NCBI GenBank assembly: GCA_030549495.1
Contig: JAUIRK010000536.1
Coordinates: forward strand, 434,001-498,000
DNA from: Nectonema munidae
Lineage: Eukaryota > Nematomorpha > Nectonematoida > Nectonematidae
Direction: 5' to 3'
DNA: 64,000 bases
Shown here: positions 37,901 through 48,652 of the stretch, piece by piece
Layout: each line of letters begins with the position of its first letter
Position numbering within the stretch: the first letter of the stretch is position 1
Position numbers and translations under genes: made by a program
The notes under the pieces: generated by a model
What the model was told of the DNA's origin: nothing
Seen by the model: only the letters and a program-made list of their open reading frames with translations
Databases searched by the model: none

Positions 37901-40900
37901 GCTGTTCGACCAAATATCCAAGAGCGGAATCGTCCGACGAAAATATGTCTCTTCGACGAAATGTCTGGCGAGGGAGTTTGGAGGAACGAAACATCCCGTC
38001 ATGGTTAATTCCGTCACTATACACCTTAATTCCTAATTACTGCCTTAACATTAAAGGATATATGTTTGGAGGCATTACAGCTCATTTTTTTTTATAAAAA
38101 TTTGAATTCTCAAAAAAAAATTTACTTTTTAAAACAATAAATAGCAAAAAAAAATTCAAGGATTCAGACCGAGTATTATGTATTTAAATAGTTATGATAT
38201 AAAAATGAAGGAGGCACATATAGTTTTTTCTTAAAATAGAGTTTGATATAATTCTGATATTTTCAAGGATTCAGACTGAGCATTATGTATTTAAATAATT
38301 ATGATATAAAAATTTATATGTATATATTTTTTAGAGTTTAATTAGAAGGAGGTTAACCCACTTCATATATCTTTCTTAAACTTTGGCAAGTTGAACACAG
38401 GCAGAGAAAGTGTGTTTTTTATGTCACATACTCTTTTAAGCGAGTAGCATACCTGTCAACTCGTTTTTGCTTGCTTTCTCTCAGTCTTCGATTAGTATCT
38501 CCTGGTTTTTAAAATTTTTATTTTAGCCATGAAGACAAATAACCCCGAACGCAAAAATATTTGTTATAATTGGAGACCGGATGGCGAATTACTGAATCTG
38601 CCAAAGAAAGCAACCAAGCATATAACAATGCAAAAAAATATTCATCTGGTGTATATCTTTGTTTTTGTTTAAAACTAAGCACTTTATTGTGTTAACTAGT
38701 AAATCTGTATTTTGCAGTGTTCTAATAAACTGTCAATTACAATTAACAAAATGCCTTAGATTAAATAGAATTATGTATAGTAATTCAGTTCTCCCTGTTC
38801 CAGTCAAAATCTCCCTGTATTTTTTTTAAAAAAAATCAAGAATTTCCAGATTTCAATTTCGGATCATTTGAACTTACTTTTGCTTTTAAGTACTCCGCTT
38901 TAATATAATTTTAGTTATCTTACATCTCTATATATCTATCTTTTTGTTTTATAAAAGTTTTCTATCCTTTTGAAATACTACAACGGATAAGCTTTGCTAA
39001 TGAGAAAGCATATTCGTGGGACCAACAAGAACAATAAATAGATGGAAGCTTATTTGTGCGGATTGGTCGATTGCCTAGTGAAACTGTTTGACAGAAGAAA
39101 GGTGTTTACAAGTGCCAACTGGTAAAGGAAAGAGTAAGAATTAACTTTAGTTTGATTGACTTGCAATATTTATTCTATCCACTTGCAACTTACTTTAATA
39201 ACCCATTTACGACCAATGTTCCTATTTTGGAACATAAGTAATTTCATCTTCGTCTGCTTTTTTCAATGACTTTGAATATAAATCGTCTGCGTTTTTTTAG
39301 ATATCGTCTGCTTTGTTTGGTCTTAAATGGGTTAAAGGCAGAGAACAACGTGGATGTCAAATTCGGAGAAGGAAAACATTTTTTGGTGGATCACTTTAGA
39401 GTATTTATCTATCACCATCATGAAGGTAAATTTATCATTTTTTTCTAAATTATTATAACTTTAGTAAATGGATATACTTTTTTTACAATGAAATTAGAGA
39501 TCTAGCTAAGTGCTAAGAGATTTAGTTATGAGAGGATGAGTTTTAAAAGTATCAGATTTTATTATGAAATGGATAGAAGTAAATTAGAAATTCTTCCGCT
39601 TCAATAAGCCAGGGTTCCTGAAACCACCACTATTTGCGAATCGCTGTTCTTTACTAAAATGCAACAAAAGGTGCTTTGAATGAGATAGAGGAATTACTAC
39701 TATGCAAACACATAACAAATAGATGATGGCCTTTGATGGTCATTTTCTACAGAATATGAAATGTCGCAGCACATAACTAAGTTGTGTGTTTCAAGAAAAA
39801 GCACGCGATATATGCAAATAAAAGCTTCTAAGTTTTCTTTCAATTATATCAGAGCATCTTCGCGAAGCGTGAATCTAAAGACATTTCCAGGTAGAATGCA
39901 CAAAACTACAAAGACATACAGTAGTATTTAATATGGAAGCATTTTTAGGTGAGCATCAATGAAAAGAAATATAGAAGAGGGGAAGTTATCAGAAGTGCAC
40001 AAAAAATAGATACAAGTCAAGCTATACCCGGTAACTCATGTTGCTCGTATATTAATTTGAATTTTACAAATCGATGCAAGATTTTTCCTCAGTTCATTTT
40101 AAAAGTCAAAATTTATTCGAGAAATGTTCCAAAATTGATTGGTTAAAACTGAAAAAGTATTCAAAATTGTTACCCAATCAAATGAAAGAGTTTGAGTGCT
40201 CCTATCTCGAAAACTGTTATTCAAATAAATTTTTTGACAATAAATTTTCTACCATCCTTGATTTATTGAGATCAAATTAACATTAACAAGAAAGGAAAAA
40301 TTTATTTTATTTTTCTCTTCTTGTAACCGCAATTTGATGTGAAGAAGACTAGAATGGTCGAAAATTTATTGTCAAACAATTTAATTGAATAAAAGTTTTA
40401 CTGTTTTCTACTTATAATATTCATACTTATAAGGAACTTCCGTTTTAAAATTTCTGATACCTGATTCTTTCCCCATCCCTTAGATTAAGTAGAAGAGAAA
40501 ATGTAGAATAATGAGGATCAACGTCGAGGAAAAGAACAAGTTAACATTACCCAAATGTGTCCAAGGATGTTGATATCTAGAACGCGAGTAAAGCTTGAGT
40601 CCGGAATTTCAAGGAAAGTACTTCCAACGCGCATGCCAGCACAGTTGATCAAAATGTCAACCGGTCCAATATCACTTAGAATCATATCTGCCATTTTATA
40701 CGTTGCAGCGCGTTCAGACACGTCTAGGACATATGCAAATGCTTTGCCGCCATTTGCTTAATAAAAATTAAGTGTGAAAAAGATCCCTCATCGGTAAAAA
40801 GTGATCAAAGGCATCTGACCAACTGGAAACAAAACACTTCTACCAACTCACCCCATTCCCTTACTAACTTGCCCGGTTTTTAGTTAGTTAGTTAATTAGA

Positions 40901-43900
40901 GTTGCTATTGGAGCGAGTTGGTTAGTGTGAGATAGCATTAGTGGGCGACTTGATTTTGGTGCGAGTTGAGAAGTGAACCATAATAAATATTCGTGGATAT
41001 TTACTCTTCTTTTTAAAAGGCCCATTTTTGATATGAGAGTCCTACTTAATTGAAAGATGGAATAATAAAATAATATAAAAATTTTTTTATATAAATAGTA
41101 CCATTAATAAGCCTGAGCAAACGGTCATCTCCAAAGTGTTATAACTTTTGCACACTTTGACGAAAACGTTTCAAGCCTTTTTAACTGTTACAACCCCATA
41201 CATATGCCTGCAGCCTTCTCACTCTATATACATACACCTTACCTCCTATATATCTTTGTAATTGAACAAGAATTTTGCATTTTCTTATATTTACCTCGAG
41301 AGAGTATTGACTACATGACACAGATTTGTATTTTTGTTGGCAAATTAAAGCGTCAAAGAAAAATTACTTAGATAGGGGGCAGACGTTTTAGATTAATCTA
41401 CTTGAATATTTTTAATCATGAATTTTCTATCTTAAGAGGTTAGTTTTATTATTATTAGTTATTAATCAAGTTAGTAACAATTAGTAAAATGTATTATTGA
41501 GTTAGAAAAATATTCATTTACCTTAACGAAGTTTAAAGCAATTATTTTACAAAAACTCTACCTGACCAATTATCCATATCAATTAACTAATCATGTGTTC
41601 GATTTAAATCTCAGAGTAGAACATTGCACGTGAATCTTAAAATATTTCACAAGGATTGCTACTCAAGTGGATTTAACTAAAAAACGCAAAATTTAGAGAT
41701 TTTAGTAAGAATTTTTTTTTAAAAAAAGTAAGACATCCTATTTTACATCATGATAAAATGACTACGATATAAAAAGGCTTGATTAAAATGAAGGATTTAA
41801 AAGGGCGCAAACAAAGAAAGGCGCCATTTTTACTCAACTTGAGGGCGACAAGTCTTCCAATGACTCCACCGCCACCAGTTATCAGTACCGTCTATTTGTA
41901 ATTCAAAAAATAAAATTCAAAAAGAAATAGATTCAAATGAATCTAACTAAAAAGGCACGTCGTTAATCCATGATAGGGGATTCGAAGGGAAAATGTCAGA
42001 CTCTGATTTCGACTTCTAGTAGTACTTACAAAATTCGGACTAAAACTCCGACTCCAAATACTTAAAAACTTAATAAATTAAAGACAAACTCTTCGCGTTC
42101 GACTTCAACCAAAGAAGGTCCACTGCATTTTGTTTGACACGACGGTCTGGCATCTAATTTTTAACTTTACTACTATCCAATAGTTAATCTTATAGCATTC
42201 AAACAGTAGAGTTATAAAAAATTTTATTTTATACAAATAGTATTAGTTATTTATGTCAGGATAAAAACCTACTTTTAATTTTAATACAAAAGAGAGTAAA
42301 AATTGTTTGAAAATTGTGTGAATAGTTGAGAGTTGGCTGGATATTATAGGAACGACAGTCCACGGTCAAAAACAGTTATAGCGGTTGACACATTTAAATC
42401 TGTAGCGGTATACACCATGGCGAAATTTTTAATTTGTTATGCAAAAGTAAAATGTTAACATTGCATTAGAAAAGTTAAACCGTTTATGCAATTAATTACA
42501 ATATTATTTCATAATTGTATTTAAAAATTTGGCAAACATGGATAAAGCATATTTTAGTTCATCGAAAAAAGTACCTTTGACAGCATTTACAGTTTCATCA
42601 ACTTCATTCTTATTGCAATCACAGACGATAATTTTGGCGCCATTTTTACTCAACTTGAGGGCGACAAGTCTTCCAATGACTCCACCACCACCAGTTATCA
42701 GTACCGTCTATTTTTAATTCAAAAAATAGAAATATGAGTTTGAAAAATTGTTACTTTTGATACTCAAAAGTACATTTTTCTTTTTTAATGATTTTGCAGA
42801 AATTTACTAGTAAAGATGTATGAAAAAATTTTTTATTACAGATTTTATCGAGCAAAGTATTCGGAGAGGAGAGAGAAATATTTATTTCGATGTCTTTAGA
42901 ATAAGAGTTTTGATGGGTATTAAGGGTTTGCATTACTGGGTTTGCCAATCTAGAGGCCATAATAAAACTAAAGGGAGTAAAGGACATTTCTAGAGTTTTT
43001 AAAAGATAGTACGCCACTAGTAATGATAAAAGCTTATAATTGTGTTTCATCCAAAGCTTGAATATATTTAACTAAATTGTTTTAATAAGGGGTTTTGGAC
43101 ATACCAAAAGTAACTTATAGGTCAGGATTGGACATGCCAGATGTCAATGAATGCCTAATTAGTTTCAATATATTGTTAAGAGCCACGCGATTTTATAATT
43201 TAGAATTAATAAAAATTTTAGAATTATTCTTACTTACCCTAAAAAATATTGTATCCTTGTCTTAAGAATTATTAAGTAAAATTTAAGAGCTTAGTTACAT
43301 CATAAAATAATTACTAATCAAATTTCAATTAAATGTAATTAAGCAATTACATAACAATAAAAAAATTTATTTAAAACTTAAAAAACGAAAATGACTAAGT
43401 AAAAAAAAAGCTAAAATAAAATATCAACATTAAATCAAATCATGTTAGTTCTTAAAAATAAGATACATTCAATCAATCAATATCAGTAATGGAGTAACAA
43501 ATATACTGCTTAATTCTTTAATCTTACTCCTACTCCCTGAAAATCCTCTCATTCCTACGCCCCAGCCCTGCAACCAAACAAAGTTAATGCATTTATTCAA
43601 ATTAAGGCTGATTACTGTGATGACAGCTTTTTCAATGCAATATAATTAAAATGCCTTTTAGATAAATTTCAAAGGTATATTTTTTGAAAGAGAAAGTAAG
43701 TTTACTTTATCAAAACATAATATAAAATTTAATAAAATAAGAAAAACACTTACAATTCAACTCATAATTCTGATCTGATAAAACAATAAATGATCAAAAA
43801 TATTCTTTAAATATCAAAGTTTAGTGATGGGAAAAAAATTACAACAAATAAAAGCAGCTTTTTTACTAGGAGCTATATTTGCCCAAGCGTTGTTATAGGC

Positions 43901-44690
43901 CCAGAGGCCTGAAAAAGTTTGGAGATCCTTGTTTACCTCTTATTTAAAAGTTATAGCTAGTAATCGATAGAGTTTGAGGAATCGAAGACAGAGTCATAAT
44001 ATTTATTGCAACTCCGACTCAGATTTTAAAAAATATAGTTATATTCATAATTGTTTGATTAAAAAATACATTCATAGGCACTCTCTTTGTTGTTGTTGGC
44101 CTCCACTGACAGATATCTTGTTATCAGCATATTAATGGCGACCGAGCTGCTTTTGAAAAAAAATCACCATTGACGTAGGTAGTTTTATAAATCCAGTTTT
44201 TCTAGATATATTTTATGAATTTATAAAAAAGTTGAATAATCAGGAGCCAAGTTCAAGAATATTTTTGGTACGGAGGCAGTTCCAGGCAACTTTTTATGGC
44301 TTCAAAATGCTGCCAAACATAACAAAATTTTTTACATTTTCTGTTCTAATATAGAAATAATAATTATATTTGTTTTAGCTGTTGATGTCGCATCTAAAGA
44401 AAGAATAATCTTACATAGCTGGACAGGCTGTAGGAATAGTAATGTTAGGGAATCTAACCAAGACAAACTAGATCAAGACCCTAGGCCCCCACTACTAGAC
44501 CATCTGGTGACAAAGGTTTAGATAAGTTAGAAATAGAAATCTAATTTAAATATATTAAACAAACAAGTAAACTTACTTTCTGCAAAATATTTTTTTTCTT
44601 AAAGTAAAAAGGAGTAAGAGAATCTTTCAAAAGGTAAATAAATTCACATAAAAAAGCAATAAAGTGTTTAAAGTAAAATTTAAATTTCAT
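34841..44690 (-). CDS. short-chain dehydrogenase, SDR16C / retinol dehydrogenase / 17-beta-HSD11 type, complete
   Basis: Six minus-strand exons (44690-44577, 42707-42575, 40756-40551, 37276-37032, 35934-35821, 34937-34841) join in phase to 909 nt: 302 residues and TAG. Residues 10-28 form an N-terminal membrane anchor. Then come the NAD(P) motif TGGGGVIG (43-50, classically TGxxxGxG), NCAG (classically NNAG), DINILGHIW, catalytic Ser173 in TLSSLAGLFG, and Tyr186/Lys190 in YCTSK, 13 residues after the Ser as expected. CPYFINTGMF follows the active site. The family oxidises or reduces retinoids, steroids or other lipophilic alcohols at the ER or lipid droplets; substrate cannot be told from sequence. 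The gene spans 9.9 kb, and its introns hold hAT pieces, a TTAA MITE, a GGGGCGCACATCC-end element and a copy of part of exon 2. Confidence 0.93.
35221..35515. mobile_element. non-autonomous element with GGGGCGCACATCC ends, copy 1 (compact)
   Basis: Left end AAGGGGCGCACATCTCC and right end GGATGTGCGCCCCTG are inverted repeats, each next to an AATTATTGGGG block. The 295-bp interior is AT-rich and non-coding. It lies in intron 5 of the SDR gene. A sister copy in reverse orientation lies at 49745-50783, split by another element. No transposase is present, so superfamily is open; the CAGGGGC ends resemble hAT-type ends. Confidence 0.75.
35821..35934 (-). CDS. SDR exon 5
   Basis: Encodes GLSISPEYGTREIVNAILTN then KQLLVIPKIFRILYLFK, matching the conserved SPEYVA..IV.A.LTNQ....P...YLL segment of retinol dehydrogenases. 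Acceptor GTTTTAG, donor GTACGT, 114 nt, phase 2 in and out. Confidence 0.92.
36390..37021 (+). mobile_element. hAT transposase C-terminal remnant
   Basis: The plus strand near 36775-36890 reads NCPASSCEVERSFSKLRKLL, then EKDRNYNQDNIFNDMIF, the hAT dimerisation domain (P.SS.E.ERSFS.LK). An upstream piece at 36400-36510 (ACVENHAINDNLFVAEAFND) may belong to it. A segment of about 40 bp at 36980-37020 occurs in inverted orientation at 44088-44130, which may be the element end. The remnant abuts the donor of SDR exon 4 and lies in intron 4. Confidence 0.65.
37032..37276 (-). CDS. SDR exon 4 (active site)
   Basis: Encodes NSGHIVTLSSLAGLFGANGL, then VDYCTSKFAAVGFHEALYAE and INFTLICPYFINTGMF. It has the catalytic Ser, Tyr and Lys. 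Noticeably richer in G+C than the surrounding introns. Acceptor TTTTAG, donor GTAAGG, 245 nt, phase 0 in and 2 out. Confidence 0.95.
38150..38325. repeat. direct repeat of about 60 bp within the SDR intron
   Basis: TCAAGGATTCAGAC.GAG.ATT followed by TATGTATTTAAATA.TTATGATATAAAAAT occurs at about 38157-38215 and again at 38262-38318, about 105 bp apart. A local tandem duplication with few differences; no function evident. Confidence 0.75.
39202..39331. mobile_element. 130-bp MITE with CCCATTTA ends (TTAA type), copy A
   Basis: Starts CCCATTTACGACCAATG and ends TTAAATGGG. The right flank is TTAA and the left flank is ATAA. An internal hairpin TGTTCC..GGAACA lies near the left end. The sequence is almost identical over its full 130 bp to copy B at 62893-63022, whose flanks are TTAA on both sides. 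TTAA targets and CCC/GGG ends are typical of piggyBac-mobilised MITEs. In intron 3 of the SDR gene. Confidence 0.85.
40551..40756 (-). CDS. SDR exon 3
   Basis: Encodes NGGKAFAYVLDVSERAATYK, then GPVDILINCAGMRVGSTFLE and SFTRVLDINILGHIW. It contains the stretch that usually reads NNAG (here NCAG) and the conserved Asn of the SDR tetrad in DINILG. Acceptor TATTAAG, donor GTAATG, 206 nt, phase 1 in and 0 out. Confidence 0.93.
41820..41912 (-). pseudogene. partial duplicate of SDR exon 2 with its acceptor
   Basis: The 93 bp match 42636-42728 with two visible differences and the same orientation. The copy includes intron sequence, the acceptor and the first 72 bp of the exon (TVLITGGGGVIGRLVALKLS onward), then breaks off, so the normal donor is missing. 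It lies in the intron downstream of exon 2. Use of this copy in an mRNA would repeat the nucleotide-binding start or need a fortuitous downstream donor, so it is probably inert. The near identity implies a recent event. Confidence 0.85.
42575..42707 (-). CDS. SDR exon 2 (cofactor-binding)
   Basis: Encodes TVLITGGGGVIGRLVALKLS, then KNGAKIIVCDCNKNEVDETV: the first beta-alpha-beta unit of the Rossmann fold, with Asp in VCD at the end of beta-2 suggesting NAD over NADP preference. Acceptor AAAAATAG, donor GTACTT, 133 nt, phase 0 in and 1 out. The first 72 bp and the acceptor are duplicated at 41820-41912. Confidence 0.93.
43860..44140. repeat. hAT-like terminus and worn repeats in SDR intron 1
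   Basis: GAAAAAGTTTGGAGATCCTTG at about 43911-43931 resembles the inverted end of hAT elements (CAAGG.TCTCCAAACTTTTTC). A GAATCGAAGACAGAGTC..ACTCCGACTC stretch follows at 43980-44025, resembling the GGAGTCGG family. At 44088-44130 lies the inverted partner of 36980-37020. All are fragments. Confidence 0.45.
44577..44690 (-). CDS. SDR exon 1 with start codon and membrane anchor
   Basis: ATG at 44690, then MKFKFYFKHFIAFLCEFIYL and a basic KKKNILQK; 114 nt, phase 0, strong donor GTAAGT. Found by looking for a donor that could precede exon 2. The hydrophobic then basic pattern just before TVLITG is what SDR16C proteins have, which supports this short exon although its sequence alone is not distinctive. 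Confidence 0.8.
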
Positions 44691-45591
44691 TAAAATAAAT
44701 ATTTAGAAAAATATATTTTGAAAAAATTTATGATTTAGGAGTTAGAGTGTCTGAACATCAAAATTATTAAAAAAAATAAACCAAATTATTTATTATCTAA
44801 TTTATAGAAGAAGAAAACATTTATTTTACTAAAAACATAAATTCTTTTTTATTCATTCATAATAAAGTAAACAATGATATAATATATTTTAGTTTTATCT
44901 GGATGTTAATGTCATAGGATTGCTGAAATTATCCCTCAGTAAAGAATAAAAACATATTAGGTGAGATTAAATTAATTGCATCAGTAGAGAAAAAATTTAT
45001 TAATGATATAAAAATGAATTCTATTAAAAATTATACATGTATAATATATGATCTTATTTAAAAAGGATAAGAATCTAAGAATTTTAAGAATAAGAATAAA
45101 AGTTTATTATACAAACTTCAGAAATTATTTGAAGAAAATTTAACATATTATTTAAAACTTTTTATGTTTTCAATTTTCTGGTCATGCGCAAAATACTTTC
45201 AACACACTCTGTACATTCGCGTCTTTATACACAAATAAACCCAAATACACTAATAGACACTTTTAAAAACTTTTTTTACCTGATTTTTTAGTTATTGATA
45301 TAATTAAAAATTATATATATATTATATAAAAAAGACCAGCCTTAAATTTGAGTACTACATATATATCATCTAACATACACTTCGCCGAATACCGGCCCTG
45401 GCCTATCATAGATTTTACTTGTTCAATCATAGTTCAAATCTTTCTAATTGTTCTAACCCATCCATTTTACTTTTCTAACTTATTTATTTTTCAACATTAT
45501 ATAAACTGGATCCTTTGTAAACACAATCTCAGAACAAAAATTTTCTGTACTTAATAATTCATCAGCTAAATGATTCTTCGTTTTCTTCAAT

Positions 45592-45648
45592 GGGTTAGGG
45601 TTAGGGTTAGGGTTAGGGTTAGGGTTAGGGTTAGGGTTAGGGTTAGGG
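45592..45648. repeat. perfect interstitial (TTAGGG)9
   Basis: GGG followed by nine uninterrupted TTAGGG units, with ordinary AT-rich DNA on both sides. It is internal to the window, so not a chromosome end here. Most arthropods use TTAGG, so a perfect hexamer block is either a simple satellite, a telomere-repair scar, or a hint that the host telomere is TTAGGG. Confidence 0.97.
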
Positions 45649-45889
45649 AGCCAACGATATATTTAAAAAGAATAAATATTTTTTGATTTGAACATTTTTC
45701 GATTCTTTGATTATTCGACAAATATAATATTTAAAATTGTTCAAATTGCAAAGTATAGGTAATAACTTTTGTAACATCATATGAGGTAGCAAAATATGAA
45801 CAGAAAGTTTGATATTTTTTGATTTTTTAAAGAATATTTTTCGATTCTTTGATTACAGAATTTTATTTTGATTATTTGATAAAATATAT

Positions 45890-46312
45890 TATATAGGTTG
45901 GAGATGAATTATCGCGGTATACAGGTTGGAGATAAACCAACGTAGTATACAGGTATAATGTATATAGGTAATAACTTATGTAGCATCGTCTTTCCGAATG
46001 AGGTATATCAAATCTTACATCTAGCAGAATGTGAACAGAAAGTTGAACATTATCTCCCTAGTTATTTGTACATGGAATAGAAACCATCGTAGTATACAGG
46101 TTGAAGATGAATCATCCTAGTATACAGGTTGGAGATGAATCATCGTAGTATACAGGTTGGAGATGAATCATTGTAGTATATAGTTTGGAGATGAATCATC
46201 GTAGAATACAGGTTGGAGAAGAATCATCGTAATATACGTGTTGGAGATAACAGGCAAGTTGTCTACCCGCGTTCAACCGTACAGGTTATGAGATATATAT
46301 ATATATATATAT
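45890..46312. repeat. 28-bp minisatellite plus AT microsatellite
   Basis: The unit TATACAGGTTGGAGATGAATCATCGTAG, or close variants, occurs about twice at 45893-45950 and about six times at 46088-46255, separated by unrelated sequence. An (AT)n run lies at about 46291-46312. It lies 250 bp from the (TTAGGG)9 block. No coding potential. Confidence 0.85.
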
Positions 46313-47039
46313 ATTTCTCAATTAAAACACAAAAGCATATTAAATGATGAAAAGAGCCGCAAATATGGAAATAAAATTTAATTTATTAGTTTAATTATTT
46401 TTTTGTCTCTATTCAAAGAACTTTTTATATGGAGATTTGTTGAACGACGCATATGGCAAGTTTTTTGTTACTATTTTCAATAATACTTCCTCTTATCCAT
46501 CATATTACACAATCTTAAAAGTGTTATAATAACATAATTAATGTAATTTTCTTTTGATCTAAATTATCGAGTGATAAAATTTCTATTTTAAATTTCTTTC
46601 TCTAATTTAATTATAGATGTTCTGAATCAAATTTGTTTTTAATCCTTTTAAAAATCAGTAATAAACTAAAGTATGTAGCTAGGATACATTTATTATGATG
46701 CATTTATATTTGCATTCTTTTTGCTTTTACTTATTTCAATTAAAGTACGTAGTAGTTTATTTAGTATTAAATAATTCCAGTGGCGTAACAAGAGGGGTGA
46801 GGGACTATTAGTCCCGTCTTGAGAATATATTTATATTAGTATATCATTATTAAAATTTTAATTGAGATATTTTTTAGCCGTAAATAATAATTAATAATTC
46901 TTTGCTACGTTTTTTATTCCAATTTCCATACCTATAGGGCCCGCGCACCCTATTTATTTTGGGGGCTTGAGCCCCTCCCTCTCCATGTTTAACCTGAACC
47001 CCCTCACCCCACTCAATTTTTCAAGCTTAAATAAGTTTA

Positions 47040-47310
47040 AAATGAATTACATCTAATAAAGTGCGATTGTGAAGAAGTCTTTTCTTTGTTCATTGGTAGT
47101 TTCAATAAATATATTATAAAATTGTCTAGGGTATTTTTTGGTTATCAAGCTGCTCTAACAATAGGAATCAGTACTGCATCCTGTGAGAGAAGTTTTTTGA
47201 CCCTTAATTAAAGAGTTTTCTAGTTTTTGAAATATTTCAACGAAAAGTCAAGAAGGCTGAATGTTTGACATGGAAATTGCTTTATTACTCTAAAAATGAT
47301 ATATTGTTAA
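47040..47310 (+). mobile_element. hAT dimerisation-domain fragment
   Basis: The plus-strand text FFGYQAALTIGISTASCERS followed by FLTLN (about 47130-47210) matches the hAT C-terminal block (Y..ALTIPVSTASCERSFSTLK). It is cut off by a stop. A CAGTGGCGTAACAAG hAT-like end lies at 46781, about 250 bp to the left, and an inverted CGCCACTG at about 50896-50903; whether these bracket one element interrupted by later insertions is uncertain. Confidence 0.65.
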
Positions 47311-47452
47311 TAAAATGATTTTCTTCTTTCACTTTTGTTTTATAATAGTTAATTAAACTCTTCAATTCTCATCTTATTTTTATGACCTTCTTTAGCTCTT
47401 GTTTTGGATGTTGATAGAATTTGCTTCTATTTTGGTTAGCGCAGGCTCTGCA

Positions 47453-47933
47453 CAGGGGCGCAAATCCGGGGGGCGAAATTGACCTTCGCCCCCCCCCCCC
47501 AATAATTTTCTATAAGTAAGAGTTGCTGCTTGTTTATAAAACATGTATGATGATCGCATAGAAGGAATGCAGACTTTCGAATCAATCAAACATCATGCCA
47601 AGCTGCTCTGAAATTCCTATCGCATTTTTCCTATCGAACATATTTTACAGACGATGCGTGAGAGCTATATAATAATAATCCATTGCTTCAATATGCAAAC
47701 AATAAGTAAGCAATATTTATCACAGTGTCTCCTCTGTAGTATTTGCAAACACATGTTGATGATCCATTAGATTTTCTCATCTTCTGTCACAGTGATTCTA
47801 TTTCTCTTTCTCTCTCCTCTGTTTTTCTCTTCCGCTTTCTCTGCTAAAACTCAATCATTACTCAAGCTCTCTTATTTCATTCAAGCCCTCTTCTCTTGTT
47901 AAGCTCTCCTATCTCATTCGGCTTTCTTCTCTC
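47453..47933. mobile_element. non-autonomous element with GGGGCGCACATCC-type ends, copy 3
   Basis: Starts CAGGGGCGCAAATCCGGGGG, then a C-run and AATAATTTTCTATAAGTAAG. The following about 400 bp (GATCGCAT, CATCATGCCAAGCTGCTCTG, CACATGTTGATGATCCA, TCTTCTGTCACAGTGATTC) match copy 4 at 53247-53822 throughout. The right end is lost where the MITE at 47934 inserted. Confidence 0.8.
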
Positions 47934-48130
47934 CAGTGACGTAGCTAGGCTGGGGCATGAGGGGCCGTGCCCACACTCCTATGTACCGCATGGTGCCCCA
48001 TGCATCTTATGCGATATCAGTTTTTGAAAATTTCTCCAATGAAAGGGTCAAGAATGTATAAATAATGTTGCGCAAGTTTTTTGTTTTAAAATTGTGCCCT
48101 TCTATCAACTTTCTTTTGACTACACCACTG
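47934..48130. mobile_element. 197-bp hAT-like MITE with 8-bp target duplication
   Basis: Ends CAGTGACGTAGCTAG and (inverted) CAGTGGTGTAGTC, flanked by CTTCTCTC (47926-47933) and CTTCTGTC (48131-48138), a 7/8 match. The CAGTG ends and 8-bp duplication are hAT-like. It is inserted in the tail of the preceding element. No coding capacity. Confidence 0.75.
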
Positions 48131-48652
48131 CTTCTGTCTAATTTGCATTTAGAGTTTAATTAAAATAGTTTTCAATCGTTACAATTTTATATCAATGAAT
48201 ATTGTTAGACTCGCGCTAAGAACTTTTTCAACAAAAGTCACTTAATCTTTATCACTACGTTTGCTACATTTTGTAACATTTGAAAACTTTAATTTTTTCA
48301 AGTCAAGAAATTTTTTTCAATACTTATTTTGGAATGAATATTTTGACTATCTATTCAGTTTAAAAGCAAGAATACCCTATTTGCTTAATATTTGAGCAGA
48401 GATATTTTTATAATGTTCGATTCGACTAATTCGATATTCACGATTCGAAGAAACACTGTACATAATCAAATCACTTTTTTTAAGTAAATTTATTGATTAT
48501 TATAATAAAAATATAATATCGAAACAAAATGTTTCAGTTGTTAAAAATGTACTTGATCTATTTATGACAGCTGTCAGAATTTTATTTGTAGACAGAAATA
48601 TTCAAAAAAACGCAATGATTTTCTTTTCTCGTATACTTTGATTTATGTTAGT

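Noticed and set aside
42751-43050. Minus-strand 99-codon frame as part of the SDR gene
   Set aside because: It does not resemble the SDR N-terminus, and the exon at 44577-44690 joins exon 2 in phase with a fitting membrane anchor.
45592-45648. A true chromosome end
   Set aside because: Unique sequence and genes lie on both sides, so the block is interstitial.
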